Part shown: in pieces, positions 25,175 through 33,237 of the stretch | How positions within the stretch are numbered: the stretch's first letter is position 1 | How the letters are laid out: the number at the start of each line of letters is the position of its first letter | Assembly: GCF_027497235.1 (NCBI RefSeq) | Contig: NZ_CP114902.1 | Span: 2,865,501-2,929,500, forward strand | Length of the DNA: 64,000 nt | Reading direction: 5' to 3' | Source of the DNA: Micromonospora sp. WMMD1128 | GTDB taxonomy: Bacteria; Actinomycetota; Actinomycetes; Mycobacteriales; Micromonosporaceae | Position numbers and translations under genes: made by a program | Notes under the pieces: generated by a model | The model's database searches: none | What the model was told of the DNA's origin: nothing | What the model saw: only the letters and a program-made list of their open reading frames with translations

Positions 25175-27037
25175 GTGACCCTGCAAGCACAGCGCACCCT
25201 GCGCGACGAGGACCTGACCGGGCTGGCGGAGCTGGCAGCCCAGTTGCGGGTGGACGTGATCCGGTGCAGCACCATGGCCGGATCCGGGCACCCCACCTCG
25301 AGCCTGTCCGCCGCCGACCTGCTCGCCGTGCTCGTCGCCCGGCACCTACGCTACGACTGGTCCTACCCGGGCAACCCCGGCAACGATCACCTGATCTTCT
25401 CCAAGGGCCACGCCTCGCCGCTGCTCTACGCGGTGTTCCGGGCCGTCGGCGCGATCAGCGAGCAGGAACTGCTGGAGACGTACCGCCGCGCCGACTCGCG
25501 CCTGCAGGGCCACCCCACCCCGGTCCTGCCCTGGGTGGACGTCGCCACCGGCTCGCTCGGGCAGGGCCTGCCGGTCGGGGTGGGGGTGGCGATCGCCGCC
25601 CAGTACCTGGACCGGTCGCGCGCCCACGTCTGGGTGCTCTGCGGTGACAGCGAGATGGCCGAGGGCTCGATCTGGGAGGCGCTGGACAAGGCCGGCCACT
25701 ACGGACTGCGCCACCTCACCGCGATCGTCGACGTCAACCGCTTCGGCCAGCGCGGACCGACCGAGCTGGAATGGGACCTGGACACCTACCGGCGGCGGGT
25801 CGAGGCGTTCGGCTGTCGGGCGATCGTCGTCGCCGGGCACGACCTCGGCGCGATCGACGAGGCGTACGGGCAGGCCCGCGACGGCGCCGGGCCGACCGTG
25901 GTGCTGGCCCGCACGGTCAAGGGCAAGGGCGTGCCCGAGGTCGAGAACGACCCGTCCTGGCACGGCAAGCCGCTCGACCCCGAGCTGGCCGACCGGGCGG
26001 TACGGGCGCTCGGCGGGCCACGGCGGATCCGGGTCGCCGCGCCGAGACCGCACGCCGCGCCGCGCGCCACCCCCGCCGAACACGGCCAGCCGGACCTGCC
26101 CCGGTACGAGCGCGGCGCGAAGGTCGCCACCCGGGACGCGTACGGGGACGCGCTGCGCGCCCTCGGCGCCGCCCGACCCGACGTGGTCGCCCTCGACGGC
26201 GAGGTCGGCGACTCCACCCGGGCCGACCGCTTCGCCGCCGCGTACCCGGACCGGTTCTTCCAGATGTACATCGCCGAGCAGCAGCTCGTCGCCGCCGCCG
26301 TGGGCCTGGCGGTCCGGGGCCGGCGGCCGTTCGCGGCGACGTTCGCCGCGTTCTGGTCCCGGGCCTACGACTTCATCCGGATGGCCGGCGTCTCCCGCGC
26401 CGACATCGCCCTGGTCGGCTCGCACGCCGGGGTGGAGATCGGCCCGGACGGCCCGTCGCAGATGGGGCTGGAGGACATCGCCGCGGTACGCGCCGTGCCC
26501 GGCTCCACGGTGCTCTGCCCGGCCGACGCGGTCTCCTGCGCGGCGCTCGTCGCCCAGATGCCCGACCGTTCGGGCGTGGCCTACCTGCGCACCACCCGCG
26601 GCGCGTACCCGGTGCTCTACGACAACGGCGAGGAGTTCCCGATCGGCGGCAGCCGGGTGGTGCGCGACGGCGGCGACGTGGTGCTGCTCGGCACCGGCGT
26701 CACCGTGCACGTCTGCCTGGCCGCCGCCGACGAGCTGACCCGGGAGGGCATCGACGCCCGGGTCGTCGACCTCTACTCGATCAAGCCGGTCGACCGGGAG
26801 CGCCTGCTGGCGGCGGTCCGGGACACCGGCGGCCGGCTCGTGGTGGTCGAGGACCACTACCCCGAGGGCGGCCTCGGCTCGGCCGTGCTGGAGGCGCTGG
26901 CCGACCTGGCCGAACCGGTGCGCGTGCGGCACCTGGCGGTACGCGGGCTGCCCGGCTCCGGCACCCCCACCCAGCAACTCGACCGCGCCGGCATCGGCGT
27001 GCACGCCGTCGTCGCCGCGGCGCGCACCCTCGCCTGA
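25175..27037 (+). CDS. tkt: Transketolase
   Basis: A 620-aa thiamine-diphosphate transketolase of the pentose phosphate pathway (transfers two-carbon ketol units between sugar phosphates). The N-terminal domain has STMAGSGHPTSSLSAADLL, KGHASPLLY, and the ThDP site GSLGQGLPVGVG, GDSEMAEGSIWEAL with DVNRFGQRG. The middle domain has EQQLVAAAVGLAVRGRRPF and GPSQMGLEDIAAVR with the DGPSQ segment, and the C-terminal domain follows. It is shorter than the roughly 700-aa housekeeping enzyme, so it is probably a second copy or of the short subtype. The start is GTG at 25175. An intergenic repeat begins 4 nt after its stop. Confidence 0.9.
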   Translation: MTLQAQRTLRDEDLTGLAELAAQLRVDVIRCSTMAGSGHPTSSLSAADLLAVLVARHLRYDWSYPGNPGNDHLIFSKGHASPLLYAVFRAVGAISEQELLETYRRADSRLQGHPTPVLPWVDVATGSLGQGLPVGVGVAIAAQYLDRSRAHVWVLCGDSEMAEGSIWEALDKAGHYGLRHLTAIVDVNRFGQRGPTELEWDLDTYRRRVEAFGCRAIVVAGHDLGAIDEAYGQARDGAGPTVVLARTVKGKGVPEVENDPSWHGKPLDPELADRAVRALGGPRRIRVAAPRPHAAPRATPAEHGQPDLPRYERGAKVATRDAYGDALRALGAARPDVVALDGEVGDSTRADRFAAAYPDRFFQMYIAEQQLVAAAVGLAVRGRRPFAATFAAFWSRAYDFIRMAGVSRADIALVGSHAGVEIGPDGPSQMGLEDIAAVRAVPGSTVLCPADAVSCAALVAQMPDRSGVAYLRTTRGAYPVLYDNGEEFPIGGSRVVRDGGDVVLLGTGVTVHVCLAAADELTREGIDARVVDLYSIKPVDRERLLAAVRDTGGRLVVVEDHYPEGGLGSAVLEALADLAEPVRVRHLAVRGLPGSGTPTQQLDRAGIGVHAVVAAARTLA

Positions 27038-27040
27038 GGT

Positions 27041-27098
27041 GCAAGGCGGGGGCCCCGCTTAACGCATTCGGTATAGGCGGGGCCCCCGCTTAACACCA
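27041..27098. repeat. GGGGCCCC/GTTAA palindromic repeat, copy 1
   Basis: Two GGGGCCCC palindromes each followed by GCTTAAC (GCGGGGGCCCCGCTTAAC and GCGGGGCCCCCGCTTAAC), separated by GCATTCGGTATAG. The copy at 27523-27578 is its near reverse complement, and more distant relatives are at 37071 and 54585. It lies between the transketolase and ychJ-type genes, ending 5 nt from the latter's stop. Confidence 0.85.
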
Positions 27099-27102
27099 CT
27101 GC

Positions 27103-27492
27103 TCACTCCAGCAGCGCGTCGAGGTAGACCCAGCGGCCGTCCTCCCGGGCGAAGCGGCTGTGCTCGGCCAGCACGCCGGGCCGACCGCCCTCGCGGTAGT
27201 GCGCCCGGAAGCGGACCGTGCCGGTGCTGTCGAACAGGCCGCCCTGCCCGGTCTCCAGCACCTCCAGCCGGATCCACCGGGTACCCCGGTCCAGCTCAAG
27301 GCGCTCCGGCCGGGTCCGCGAGTGCCAGCTCCGCAGCAGGTAGCCGGCGTCGCCGAGCGCGAACGCGCTGAACCGGGAACGCATCAACGCCGCCGCGGTC
27401 GCCGCCGTCGCCGTGCCTTGGTGCACCGGGGCGCAGCAGTCCTCGTACGGTCGCGCCGAGCCGCAGGGGCAGGCCGTTGTCCGCTTCGCCAT
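27103..27492 (-). CDS. ychJ: YchJ family SEC-C motif protein
   Basis: A 129-aa protein with an N-terminal zinc-binding SEC-C-like motif (CPCGSARPYEDCCAPVH: Cys-x-Cys, then Cys-Cys-x-x-x-His) and the YchJ core: ALMRSRFSAFALGDAGYLLRSWHSRTRP and the C-terminal beta strands RFRAHYREGG and EHSRFAREDGRWVYLDA. The family has a cystatin/NTF2-like fold and unknown function. Length and start match the family exactly. The gene is bracketed by two inverted copies of the GGGGCCCC/GTTAA repeat (27041-27098 and 27523-27578). Confidence 0.9.
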   Translation of the reverse strand: MAKRTTACPCGSARPYEDCCAPVHQGTATAATAAALMRSRFSAFALGDAGYLLRSWHSRTRPERLELDRGTRWIRLEVLETGQGGLFDSTGTVRFRAHYREGGRPGVLAEHSRFAREDGRWVYLDALLE

Positions 27493-27522
27493 GCCGCGAT
27501 TCTCGCCTCCCGCCCGGAAGGC

Positions 27523-27578
27523 GTTAAGAAGGGGCCCCGCCTATACCGAATGCGTTAAGAAGGGCCCCCGCCTTACAC
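27523..27578. repeat. GGGGCCCC/GTTAA palindromic repeat, copy 2, inverted
   Basis: The sequence GTTAAGAAGGGGCCCCGCC...TATACCGAATGCGTTAAGAAGGGCCCCCGCC is close to the reverse complement of the copy at 27041-27098. Together the two copies bracket the ychJ-type gene as inverted repeats. This copy lies upstream of that gene and of the divergent phosphotransferase gene and may carry or block promoters. Confidence 0.85.
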
Positions 27579-27626
27579 CCCAGCGGGGCAGCGGGGCTCG
27601 GCGGGGCGCACTAGTCTTCGAGGATC

Positions 27627-28628
27627 ATGAGCGGCAGCCCGACCCGGCGCGACCTGGACCCGGAGGCGGTGCGCCACTACGTCGCCGCCTCGCTGGGGCC
27701 GGCCGTCGACGTGGCCGACTGCGGCCCGCTGACCGGCGGCGGGTTCGCCGCGGTGTGGTGGGTTCGCCTCGCCGACGGGCGTGACGTGGTGCTCAAGGTC
27801 GGTCCGCCGCCGCACGTGCCGCTGCTGCGTTACGAGCGCGACATGATCGGGGCAGAGGCGCGCTACCTGCGGCTGGTGGCCGTCCGCGCGCCCACCGTCC
27901 CGTCGCCGGCGCTGCTGCACCACGGCCGGCACGGCGAGCTGGGCGACTGGCTGCTCACCGAGCGGCTGCCCGGTCGTACCCTGTGGGACCTGACCCTCGC
28001 CGGGGCGGACGTCGCGGCGTTGCGGGCCGAGTTCGGCCTGGCGCTGGCCGCGCTGCACGCCGTCACCGGCGACCGGTACGGCTACGACGGTGGGCGCGCC
28101 GCCGCGTCCACCTGGCGGGAGGCGTACACCGCGATGGTGGACGACCTGCTCGCCGACACGGCGGACTGGGCGGTGCCGTTGCCCGCGCCGGCGTCCCGGA
28201 TCCGGGAGTTGGTCGCCCGGCACGCCGCCGTCCTCGATCGGGTACGCCGCCCGGCGCTGCTGCACTTCGACGGCTGGGCCGGCAACGTGCTTGCCGTCGA
28301 GGGGCCGGACGGCACGCCACGGCTCAGCGGCCTGGTCGACGGCGAGCGGTACCTGTGGGGTGACCCGCTGCTCGATCTGGTCTCGCCGCTGCTGTTCCGC
28401 CGGGCGGAGGACGAGCCGGACGACCCGCTGCTGCGGGCGTACCGGACGGTGGCGCCGTTTCCGTGGGACGCCGGGGTGCGGCGGCGGCTCGGCCTCTACC
28501 GGCTGTATCTCTATCTGCTGATGACCGTGGAGATGCCCAGCCGCGCGATCACCGCGGAGACGGACCCGGGTCGGGTGGCGCTGCAGGCCGAGTTGCTCGA
28601 CGCCGAGCTGGCCGACCTCGCCGGCTGA
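27627..28628 (+). CDS. Aminoglycoside phosphotransferase (APH) family kinase-like protein
   Basis: A 333-aa kinase-fold protein. Lys57 in VVLKVGPP is the ATP lysine, Brenner's motif LLHFDGWAGNVLA (His213, Asp215) is the catalytic loop, and GLVDGERY (Asp238) takes the DFG position. The family phosphorylates aminoglycosides, choline, fructosamine or other small molecules; the substrate cannot be assigned. Phe-Asp replaces the usual G-D in the HxD motif, as in several APH-like members of actinobacteria. The ATG at 27627 is the first start after the intergenic repeat. Confidence 0.85.
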   Translation: MSGSPTRRDLDPEAVRHYVAASLGPAVDVADCGPLTGGGFAAVWWVRLADGRDVVLKVGPPPHVPLLRYERDMIGAEARYLRLVAVRAPTVPSPALLHHGRHGELGDWLLTERLPGRTLWDLTLAGADVAALRAEFGLALAALHAVTGDRYGYDGGRAAASTWREAYTAMVDDLLADTADWAVPLPAPASRIRELVARHAAVLDRVRRPALLHFDGWAGNVLAVEGPDGTPRLSGLVDGERYLWGDPLLDLVSPLLFRRAEDEPDDPLLRAYRTVAPFPWDAGVRRRLGLYRLYLYLLMTVEMPSRAITAETDPGRVALQAELLDAELADLAG

Positions 28629-28714
28629 GAAGCGTCCGGGCCGGCCGCTCACGGGACGGCATCGGAGTAGGACCGGCCGGCGCGGGGTGATCGCGGGCGT
28701 CGCCGGGAGCAGCG

Positions 28715-29362
28715 TCAGCGGGTGGCGGTGGCGAAGACCACGATGTTGTCGGGATAGCTGCCGGTACGCGGGTTGAACCGCCCGCCGCAGGTGATCAGGC
28801 GCAGCCGGGCCGCCGCGCCGCCGCCGTACACCCGCTCGGTGGGGAAACGGTCCTTCGGGTACGTCCCGACGCCGTCCACGGTGAACGCCGCGGTCCGGCC
28901 GTCGGCGCGGACCACCCGGACGGTGTCGCCGGGGCGCAGCCGGCCGAGGTCGAAGAAGACCGCCGGGCCGCGCTGCGTGTCGACGTGCCCGACCAGCACC
29001 GCGTTGCCGGCCTGGCCGGGCGCGGGGCCGGGGCGGTACCAGCCGGCCACCTCGGGGCGCTCCAGCGGCGGCACCTCAAGCGCGCCGTCGTCGGTGGCGA
29101 CCGGCACGATCTCGGCGTCCACGCCGATGCGGGGAATGACGACCCGGGCGGGCGTCGAACGGGGGAGCGTCGGGCCGTCGGCGCCGGGGCGTTCGGTGGC
29201 CGGCGCGGCGGAGGACCCGGGTTGCGGCGGCGACGCCGAGGTGCTGCCGAGACCGGCCGAGACCAGCCCGGCGCCGGCGGCGCCGGCGAGGGTGACGGCG
29301 GTGACCACGGCGGCCGTGCGGGCCCGCGACGGCCCGCCCCGGCGCCGGTGGGACGAGGACAC
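28715..29362 (-). CDS. Class F sortase
   Basis: A 215-aa membrane-anchored transpeptidase. A basic N-terminus (MSSSHRRRGGPSRAR) and one helix (about 17-38) act as an uncleaved anchor. A Pro/Ser linker follows, then the sortase domain starting PARVVIPRIGVDAEIVPV. Catalytic residues are His126 in VGHVD, Cys192 in RLITCGG and an Arg in RFNPRTGSY (195 or 199). GWYRPGP and GHVDTQRGPAVFF are typical of class F, the actinobacterial class that replaces classes A and E in some species. The start is GTG at 29362. It is transcribed together with the candidate surface protein upstream (78 nt gap). Confidence 0.9.
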   Translation of the reverse strand: MSSSHRRRGGPSRARTAAVVTAVTLAGAAGAGLVSAGLGSTSASPPQPGSSAAPATERPGADGPTLPRSTPARVVIPRIGVDAEIVPVATDDGALEVPPLERPEVAGWYRPGPAPGQAGNAVLVGHVDTQRGPAVFFDLGRLRPGDTVRVVRADGRTAAFTVDGVGTYPKDRFPTERVYGGGAAARLRLITCGGRFNPRTGSYPDNIVVFATATR

Positions 29363-29439
29363 GGATCCGGCTCCCTCCGACGTGGACGCGGGGGCCCGCG
29401 CCGGGTGGACCGGCGCGGGCGACCCGCTCGGCGTGCCGT

Positions 29440-29925
29440 TCAGGCGGTGGCGCCCGCGCGCCGCCGGCGGCGGATCAGGACGTACGCTCCGCCGCCGAGC
29501 GCGCCGGCGGCCAGCGCGCCGCCCGCGACCAGCACGCCGGTGTCGCCGTCCCGGCCGCCGGTGCCGGCCTGCGCGCCGCCGATCGGGGTGACGGTGAACG
29601 TTGCGCTGCCGCCGTCGCTGCCGTCGCCGCAGGTCGCGGCCACCGTGTACGTGCCGAGCGTGAACCCGGCGGTGAAGAGTTCGGCGCTCAGGCCGCCGCC
29701 GGCGGCGGCCGTGGTGGACCTGACGTTCTGGTCGCGGTCCGGCCCGGTGACCCGGAAGATCGCGTCACCGGCCTTCGGGTTGCACGTGGTGGTGAGCACG
29801 ACCGTGCCGCCGACCGGCGTGGTGGCCGGTGAGACCCTGGTGTCCGCCAGCGCGGCGGCCGGCAGCAGCAGTGCGCCGAGGCCCACGCCGACCGCCGCCG
29901 TGCCGAGAATTGACTGTGCCTTCAT
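29440..29925 (-). CDS. Secreted/membrane-anchored protein, probable sortase partner
   Basis: A 161-aa exported protein. The signal peptide (1-27, ending ALADT) is followed by an Ig-like beta domain with two Cys (TTTCNPKAGDAIFRVTG and VAATCGDGSDG). A short Gly-rich spacer leads to a C-terminal helix VLVAGGALAAGALGGGAYVLI and a positive tail RRRRRAGATA. The architecture is that of a sortase substrate, but no LPxTG-like motif precedes the helix; the nearest sequence is GGRDGDTG. It may be a plain C-terminally anchored protein or carry a non-standard motif. It lies immediately upstream of the class F sortase gene in the same direction. Confidence 0.7.
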   Translation of the reverse strand: MKAQSILGTAAVGVGLGALLLPAAALADTRVSPATTPVGGTVVLTTTCNPKAGDAIFRVTGPDRDQNVRSTTAAAGGGLSAELFTAGFTLGTYTVAATCGDGSDGGSATFTVTPIGGAQAGTGGRDGDTGVLVAGGALAAGALGGGAYVLIRRRRRAGATA

Positions 29926-30132
29926 CCGCGTCTTCCCTCACTTTTCGTCCGCTGTCTGCGTGGGACGTCGTTCGGGTGGCCAACTCCGTGACTAGCACCG
30001 GTGTGGCCAACACTAGGAGGGTTGAGACAGTCACTGGGGGTAATTGAGAAATCTTCGTTGCCGTCCGGTGTTACCCCTCTCGCCACCGGCCGACGGACAT
30101 GTCGGCACGTCGAGGATGAGACCGGACAGGCG

Positions 30133-30612
30133 TCAGGACGACCCGTGCGGGCTGAGCGCCGCCGACCACAGGGCGATCCGGCGGTCCCGGCTTCGCCGGC
30201 TCAACAGCGCGAAGCAGACGGCGAGGACGACGAGGTCCGGATGCCGCCCGGTCACCTCGACGTCGACCGGGGCGCCCGGCCGGCCCGACGTGCGCGCGGT
30301 GACGGTCCCCCCGGGCCGGGTCAGCACACCCTCGTACCGCCGGAACCCGCGCGTCGTCCGCCACCCGGCCGGGGTGTCCATACCGGCCCACCGGGCCGAC
30401 GGCGGCTCCAGTTCGAGCAGCGGCGCGTCCGCCGGCCCGGCGGTGATCCGCAGCCGGCGTCGGCCCTGGGCGCGTAACGACCAGGCGCCCTCGGACGTGG
30501 TCGCGTCGGCGCGGACCAGGCCACGGTCGGCGTGCAGCGTCCCGCGCGGCGAGGTCCCCGCCGTCAGCGTCCACAGTCGGCGGCCCGTGCGGCGCAGCGT
30601 CAGATCAGTCAT
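30133..30612 (-). CDS. Hypothetical beta-rich protein
   Basis: A 159-aa protein without signal peptide. Alternating hydrophobic strands (GTLHADRGLVRADA, GAWSLRAQGRRRLRITAG) and the sequence WAGMDTPAGWRTTRGFRRYEGVLT suggest a beta-sandwich. A hydrophobic segment LVVLAVCFALLSRRSRDRR near the C-terminus could be a short membrane anchor. I do not recognise the family, although the pattern recalls LURP-one-like scramblase-related domains. It is 31 nt from the response-regulator gene upstream of it and in the same direction, so it may share that transcript. Confidence 0.6.
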   Translation of the reverse strand: MTDLTLRRTGRRLWTLTAGTSPRGTLHADRGLVRADATTSEGAWSLRAQGRRRLRITAGPADAPLLELEPPSARWAGMDTPAGWRTTRGFRRYEGVLTRPGGTVTARTSGRPGAPVDVEVTGRHPDLVVLAVCFALLSRRSRDRRIALWSAALSPHGSS

Positions 30613-30643
30613 GTCGTACCCCCGTGATCGTGGTGTGAGCGGC

Positions 30644-31330
30644 TCAGCCGGACGGCGGCTCCGGCCGTACCAGCCCGGTGTCGTACGCGAGGACCACCGC
30701 CTGGATGCGGTCCCGCAGCCCCAGCTTGGTGAGAATCGCGGAGACGTGGGTCTTCACGGTTGCGGTGCTCAGGTGCAGCCGGGCGGCGATCTCCGCATTG
30801 GACAGCGCCCGCGCGGTCAGGGTGAGCACCTCCCGCTCCCGGGCGGTCAACGCCGCGAGCGCCCGGTCGGCGGCGGGTGCCGGGCCGGGCAGCCGGTCGG
30901 CGAACCGGTCCAGCAGCCGTCGCGTCACGGTCGGCGCCAGCAGCGCCTCACCCCCGGCCACCACCCGCACCGCCTCGGCGAGGTCGGCCGGGCGGGTGTC
31001 CTTGAGCAGGAAGGCGCTCGCCCCGGCGCGCAGCGCGGCGTAGACGTGCTCGTCGACGTCGAACGTGGTGAGCATGACGATCCGGGCGGGATTGCCGGCG
31101 GCCACCAGGTCCCGGGTCGCGGCGATGCCGTCCCGCCGCGGCATCCGCACGTCCATCAGCACCACGTCGGGCCGGGTACGCGTCGCCACCGCGACCGCCT
31201 CGACGCCGTCCGCCGCCTCCCCGACCACGGTCAGGTCGGGCCGGGCGTCGAGGACCATCCGCAGCCCGGCGCGGATCAGCTCCTGGTCGTCGGCGACCAC
31301 CACCCGTACGCACTCACTCCTCGCGCTCAC
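30644..31330 (-). CDS. NarL/LuxR-family response regulator
   Basis: A 228-aa response regulator. The receiver has VADDQ (12-16), phospho-acceptor Asp60 in VVLMDVRMP and Lys in FLLKDTRPADLA; the LuxR HTH reads ALTAREREVLTLTARALSN...TATVKTHVSAIL. The GTG start at 31330 overlaps the kinase stop by 4 nt. Its first codons (GTGAGCGCGAGGAGTGAG, VSARSE) match the opening of the 59-bp tandem repeat at 49282-49458. The extra VSARSE residues are absent from paralogs, so a repeat seems to have supplied this start. Confidence 0.9.
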   Translation of the reverse strand: MSARSECVRVVVADDQELIRAGLRMVLDARPDLTVVGEAADGVEAVAVATRTRPDVVLMDVRMPRRDGIAATRDLVAAGNPARIVMLTTFDVDEHVYAALRAGASAFLLKDTRPADLAEAVRVVAGGEALLAPTVTRRLLDRFADRLPGPAPAADRALAALTAREREVLTLTARALSNAEIAARLHLSTATVKTHVSAILTKLGLRDRIQAVVLAYDTGLVRPEPPSG

Positions 31331-32424
31331 CGGACCGCCGCCCGCACCGGGAGCTGCGCGCGTACCCGGAAACCGCCGGCCGGCAGCGGGTCGGCGTCGA
31401 GCGTGCCGCCGAGCAGCCGGGCCCGTTCCCGCATGCCGACGATGCCGCGCCCGCCGGGCCGGCGGGCCGGCGCCGAGCCGTCGTTGACCACCTCCAGCCG
31501 CAGCAGCCCGTCGCCGTAGCGGACGTTGACGTCGGCGCGGGTCGCGTGCCCGTGCCGCAGCGCGTTGGTAAGCGATTCCTGCACGATCCGGTACGCGGAG
31601 AGCTGCACCCCGCCGGGCAGCGCCTCGCCGTCGCCCTCCCGGCGTAACGTCACCGGCAGCCCCACCGCGCGGACGGCGTCGACGAGCGCGTCGAGCTGCG
31701 CCAGCCCCGGCTGCGGCCCGTCCGGGTCCGACCCGTCGTCGGCGGTCAGCGCGTGCAGCATCGCCCGCAGCTCGGTAAGCGCCGACCGGGCCGCCGTGTT
31801 GATCGACCCGAGCGCGGCACGGGCCTGCGCCGGGTGCCTGTCGAAGACGTCCTCGGCGGCGACGGCCTGCACGGCGATCACCGCCACGTGGTGGGCGACC
31901 ACGTCGTGCAGCTCGCGGGAGATGCGCTCCCGCTCGGTGGCGCGTACCTGCCGCTCCCACTCGCAGCGCCGCTGCGCCTGGGCGCGGAGCAGCTCGCCGA
32001 TCGACCAGCTGAGGCCGAGCGCGGTCACCGCGAGCAGCATGTCCCGCCAGCCGCCGCTGACCAGCTTCCACGGCGTGGGCGCCACCAGCACCGCGAGCGC
32101 GGCGAGCGAGAACCGCGGCGGTCGGAGCCGGGCGACGTAGGACAGCGGCGCGGCCACCAGACCGAGCCAGCCCAGCGTCGGGCAGAGCGCCTCCAGGCCG
32201 ACGCCGGCGAGCGCGGCCACCGCGAGCGCGTACCCGGGTCGGCGCCGGATCCAGAGCAGGCAGCTGGCCTGCAGCACCGCTAGGCCGACCGCGGCGGCGG
32301 TCCCGCCCGGCGTGGCCGGGCCGACGTCCGAGGTCAGCAGCACGAGCAGCGACACGCCGAGACAGGCCGCGGCGATGCCGCCGTCGAGCAGCAGCAGGAA
32401 CCGGGTCCGGGACAGACACTTCAT
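31327..32424 (-). CDS. Sensor histidine kinase (HisKA_3 type)
   Basis: A 365-aa sensor kinase with about five N-terminal helices (8-150), a linker QRRCEWERQVRATERER, the phosphoacceptor His173 in SRELHDVVAHHVAV, N box VQESLTNALRHGHA and G boxes VVNDGSAP and GRGIVGMRER. The ATG at 32424 (MKCLSRTRF) is preferred; a GTG at 32451 preceded by GAGG is an alternative. It overlaps the response-regulator gene by 4 nt. It is the third NarL-type pair in the window and is divergent from the DUF6069 gene, with 175 nt between them. Confidence 0.9.
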   Translation of the reverse strand: MKCLSRTRFLLLLDGGIAAACLGVSLLVLLTSDVGPATPGGTAAAVGLAVLQASCLLWIRRRPGYALAVAALAGVGLEALCPTLGWLGLVAAPLSYVARLRPPRFSLAALAVLVAPTPWKLVSGGWRDMLLAVTALGLSWSIGELLRAQAQRRCEWERQVRATERERISRELHDVVAHHVAVIAVQAVAAEDVFDRHPAQARAALGSINTAARSALTELRAMLHALTADDGSDPDGPQPGLAQLDALVDAVRAVGLPVTLRREGDGEALPGGVQLSAYRIVQESLTNALRHGHATRADVNVRYGDGLLRLEVVNDGSAPARRPGGRGIVGMRERARLLGGTLDADPLPAGGFRVRAQLPVRAAVR

Positions 32425-32599
32425 GTCCCGGATGCTAGGCCGCCGACCCACCTGACCTCATCGGCCGCGAGACGGACATCCGGCCCGCCCGTGGTTCCCG
32501 GGACGGAGCCGGGAACCGGCCCGCGGCGCGATCCGCGTGACGCCCCGCCGGCCCTAGCGTCGTCCGCAGTCGATTTCACCGCACCGGAGGTACGCACCG

Positions 32600-33016
32600 A
32601 TGGAAACCACGATCCCGAGCGCCACCGTCCGTCCGTCCCGCCGCCGCGACCGGCTGTTCACGGTGCTCGCCGCCACCGCCGCCACGCTGCTGGGCTGGGC
32701 CGTCGCGGTGCCGCTCGCCGGGGTGGAGCTGACCGCCCGCGGCGGCGGCGCCGAGCAGCGGGTGACGCCGGTGGCGGTGGCGGTCAGCACGGTGCTCGCC
32801 GGGTTGGCCGGCTGGGCGCTGCTGGCCCTGCTGGAGCGGTTCACCGGCCGGGCGCGGACCGTCTGGAGCGTGGTCGCGGCGCTGGTGTTGCTGCTGTCCC
32901 TGGTCGGGCCGCTGACCGGGGGAGTGGGCCGGGCGGCCACGGTGACGCTCGTGATCCTGCACCTGCTCGCCGGCGCGGTGCTGGTGCCCGGCCTGCGGCG
33001 TACCGCCGCGCGCTGA
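32600..33016 (+). CDS. DUF6069 family membrane protein
   Basis: A 138-aa protein with four membrane helices in the DUF6069 pattern: RRRDRLFTVLAATAATLLGWAVAVPLAGVEL, then AVAVSTVLAGLAGWALLALLER, WSVVAALVLLLSLVGPLTGG and VTLVILHLLAGAVLVPGLRR. The conserved GWALLALLER and GPL segments fit the family, whose role is unknown. It is divergent from the sensor kinase and probably regulated by that system, because NarL-type pairs often control adjacent membrane genes; this is inference. Confidence 0.8.
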   Translation: METTIPSATVRPSRRRDRLFTVLAATAATLLGWAVAVPLAGVELTARGGGAEQRVTPVAVAVSTVLAGLAGWALLALLERFTGRARTVWSVVAALVLLLSLVGPLTGGVGRAATVTLVILHLLAGAVLVPGLRRTAAR

Positions 33017-33109
33017 CCGGCCGGGCCGGGACCGCCCGCGACGGGGGTGGGCGGCTCCGGCTCGTCACGGTGCGTGACATTGGCGGGCGCCCGGGCGTGG
33101 CTCGCTCCC

Positions 33110-33237
33110 GCCTTTGCTCTGCAGCCATCCGCGCAGCAGGCACGGAACGTCACCGAACCGGTCCACCCCCGCCGGTGGCGGACCGTGCGTCTGAGCAGCT
33201 CAACCACCTGCTGCGCGGATGGCTGCAGAGCAAAGGC
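33110..33237. repeat. 128-nt near-palindromic element with perfect 31-bp terminal inverted repeat
   Basis: Arms 33110-33140 and 33207-33237 (starting GCCTTTGCTCTGCAGCCATC) are perfectly complementary over 31 bp. Inside, GCACGG (33140-33145) pairs with CCGTGC (33183-33188), and CCGCC-GGT-GGCGG forms a central hairpin. The whole element folds into one long stem. It sits in the 498-nt gene-free gap 33017-33514, which otherwise holds nothing I can support apart from the YCII promoter region. Confidence 0.9.

Noticed and set aside
29976..30011. GTGGCCAAC direct repeats (29976-29984 and 30003-30011) upstream of the surface-protein gene as an operator
   Set aside because: They are only 9 bp, have no palindrome, and their spacing does not match a clear binding site type.
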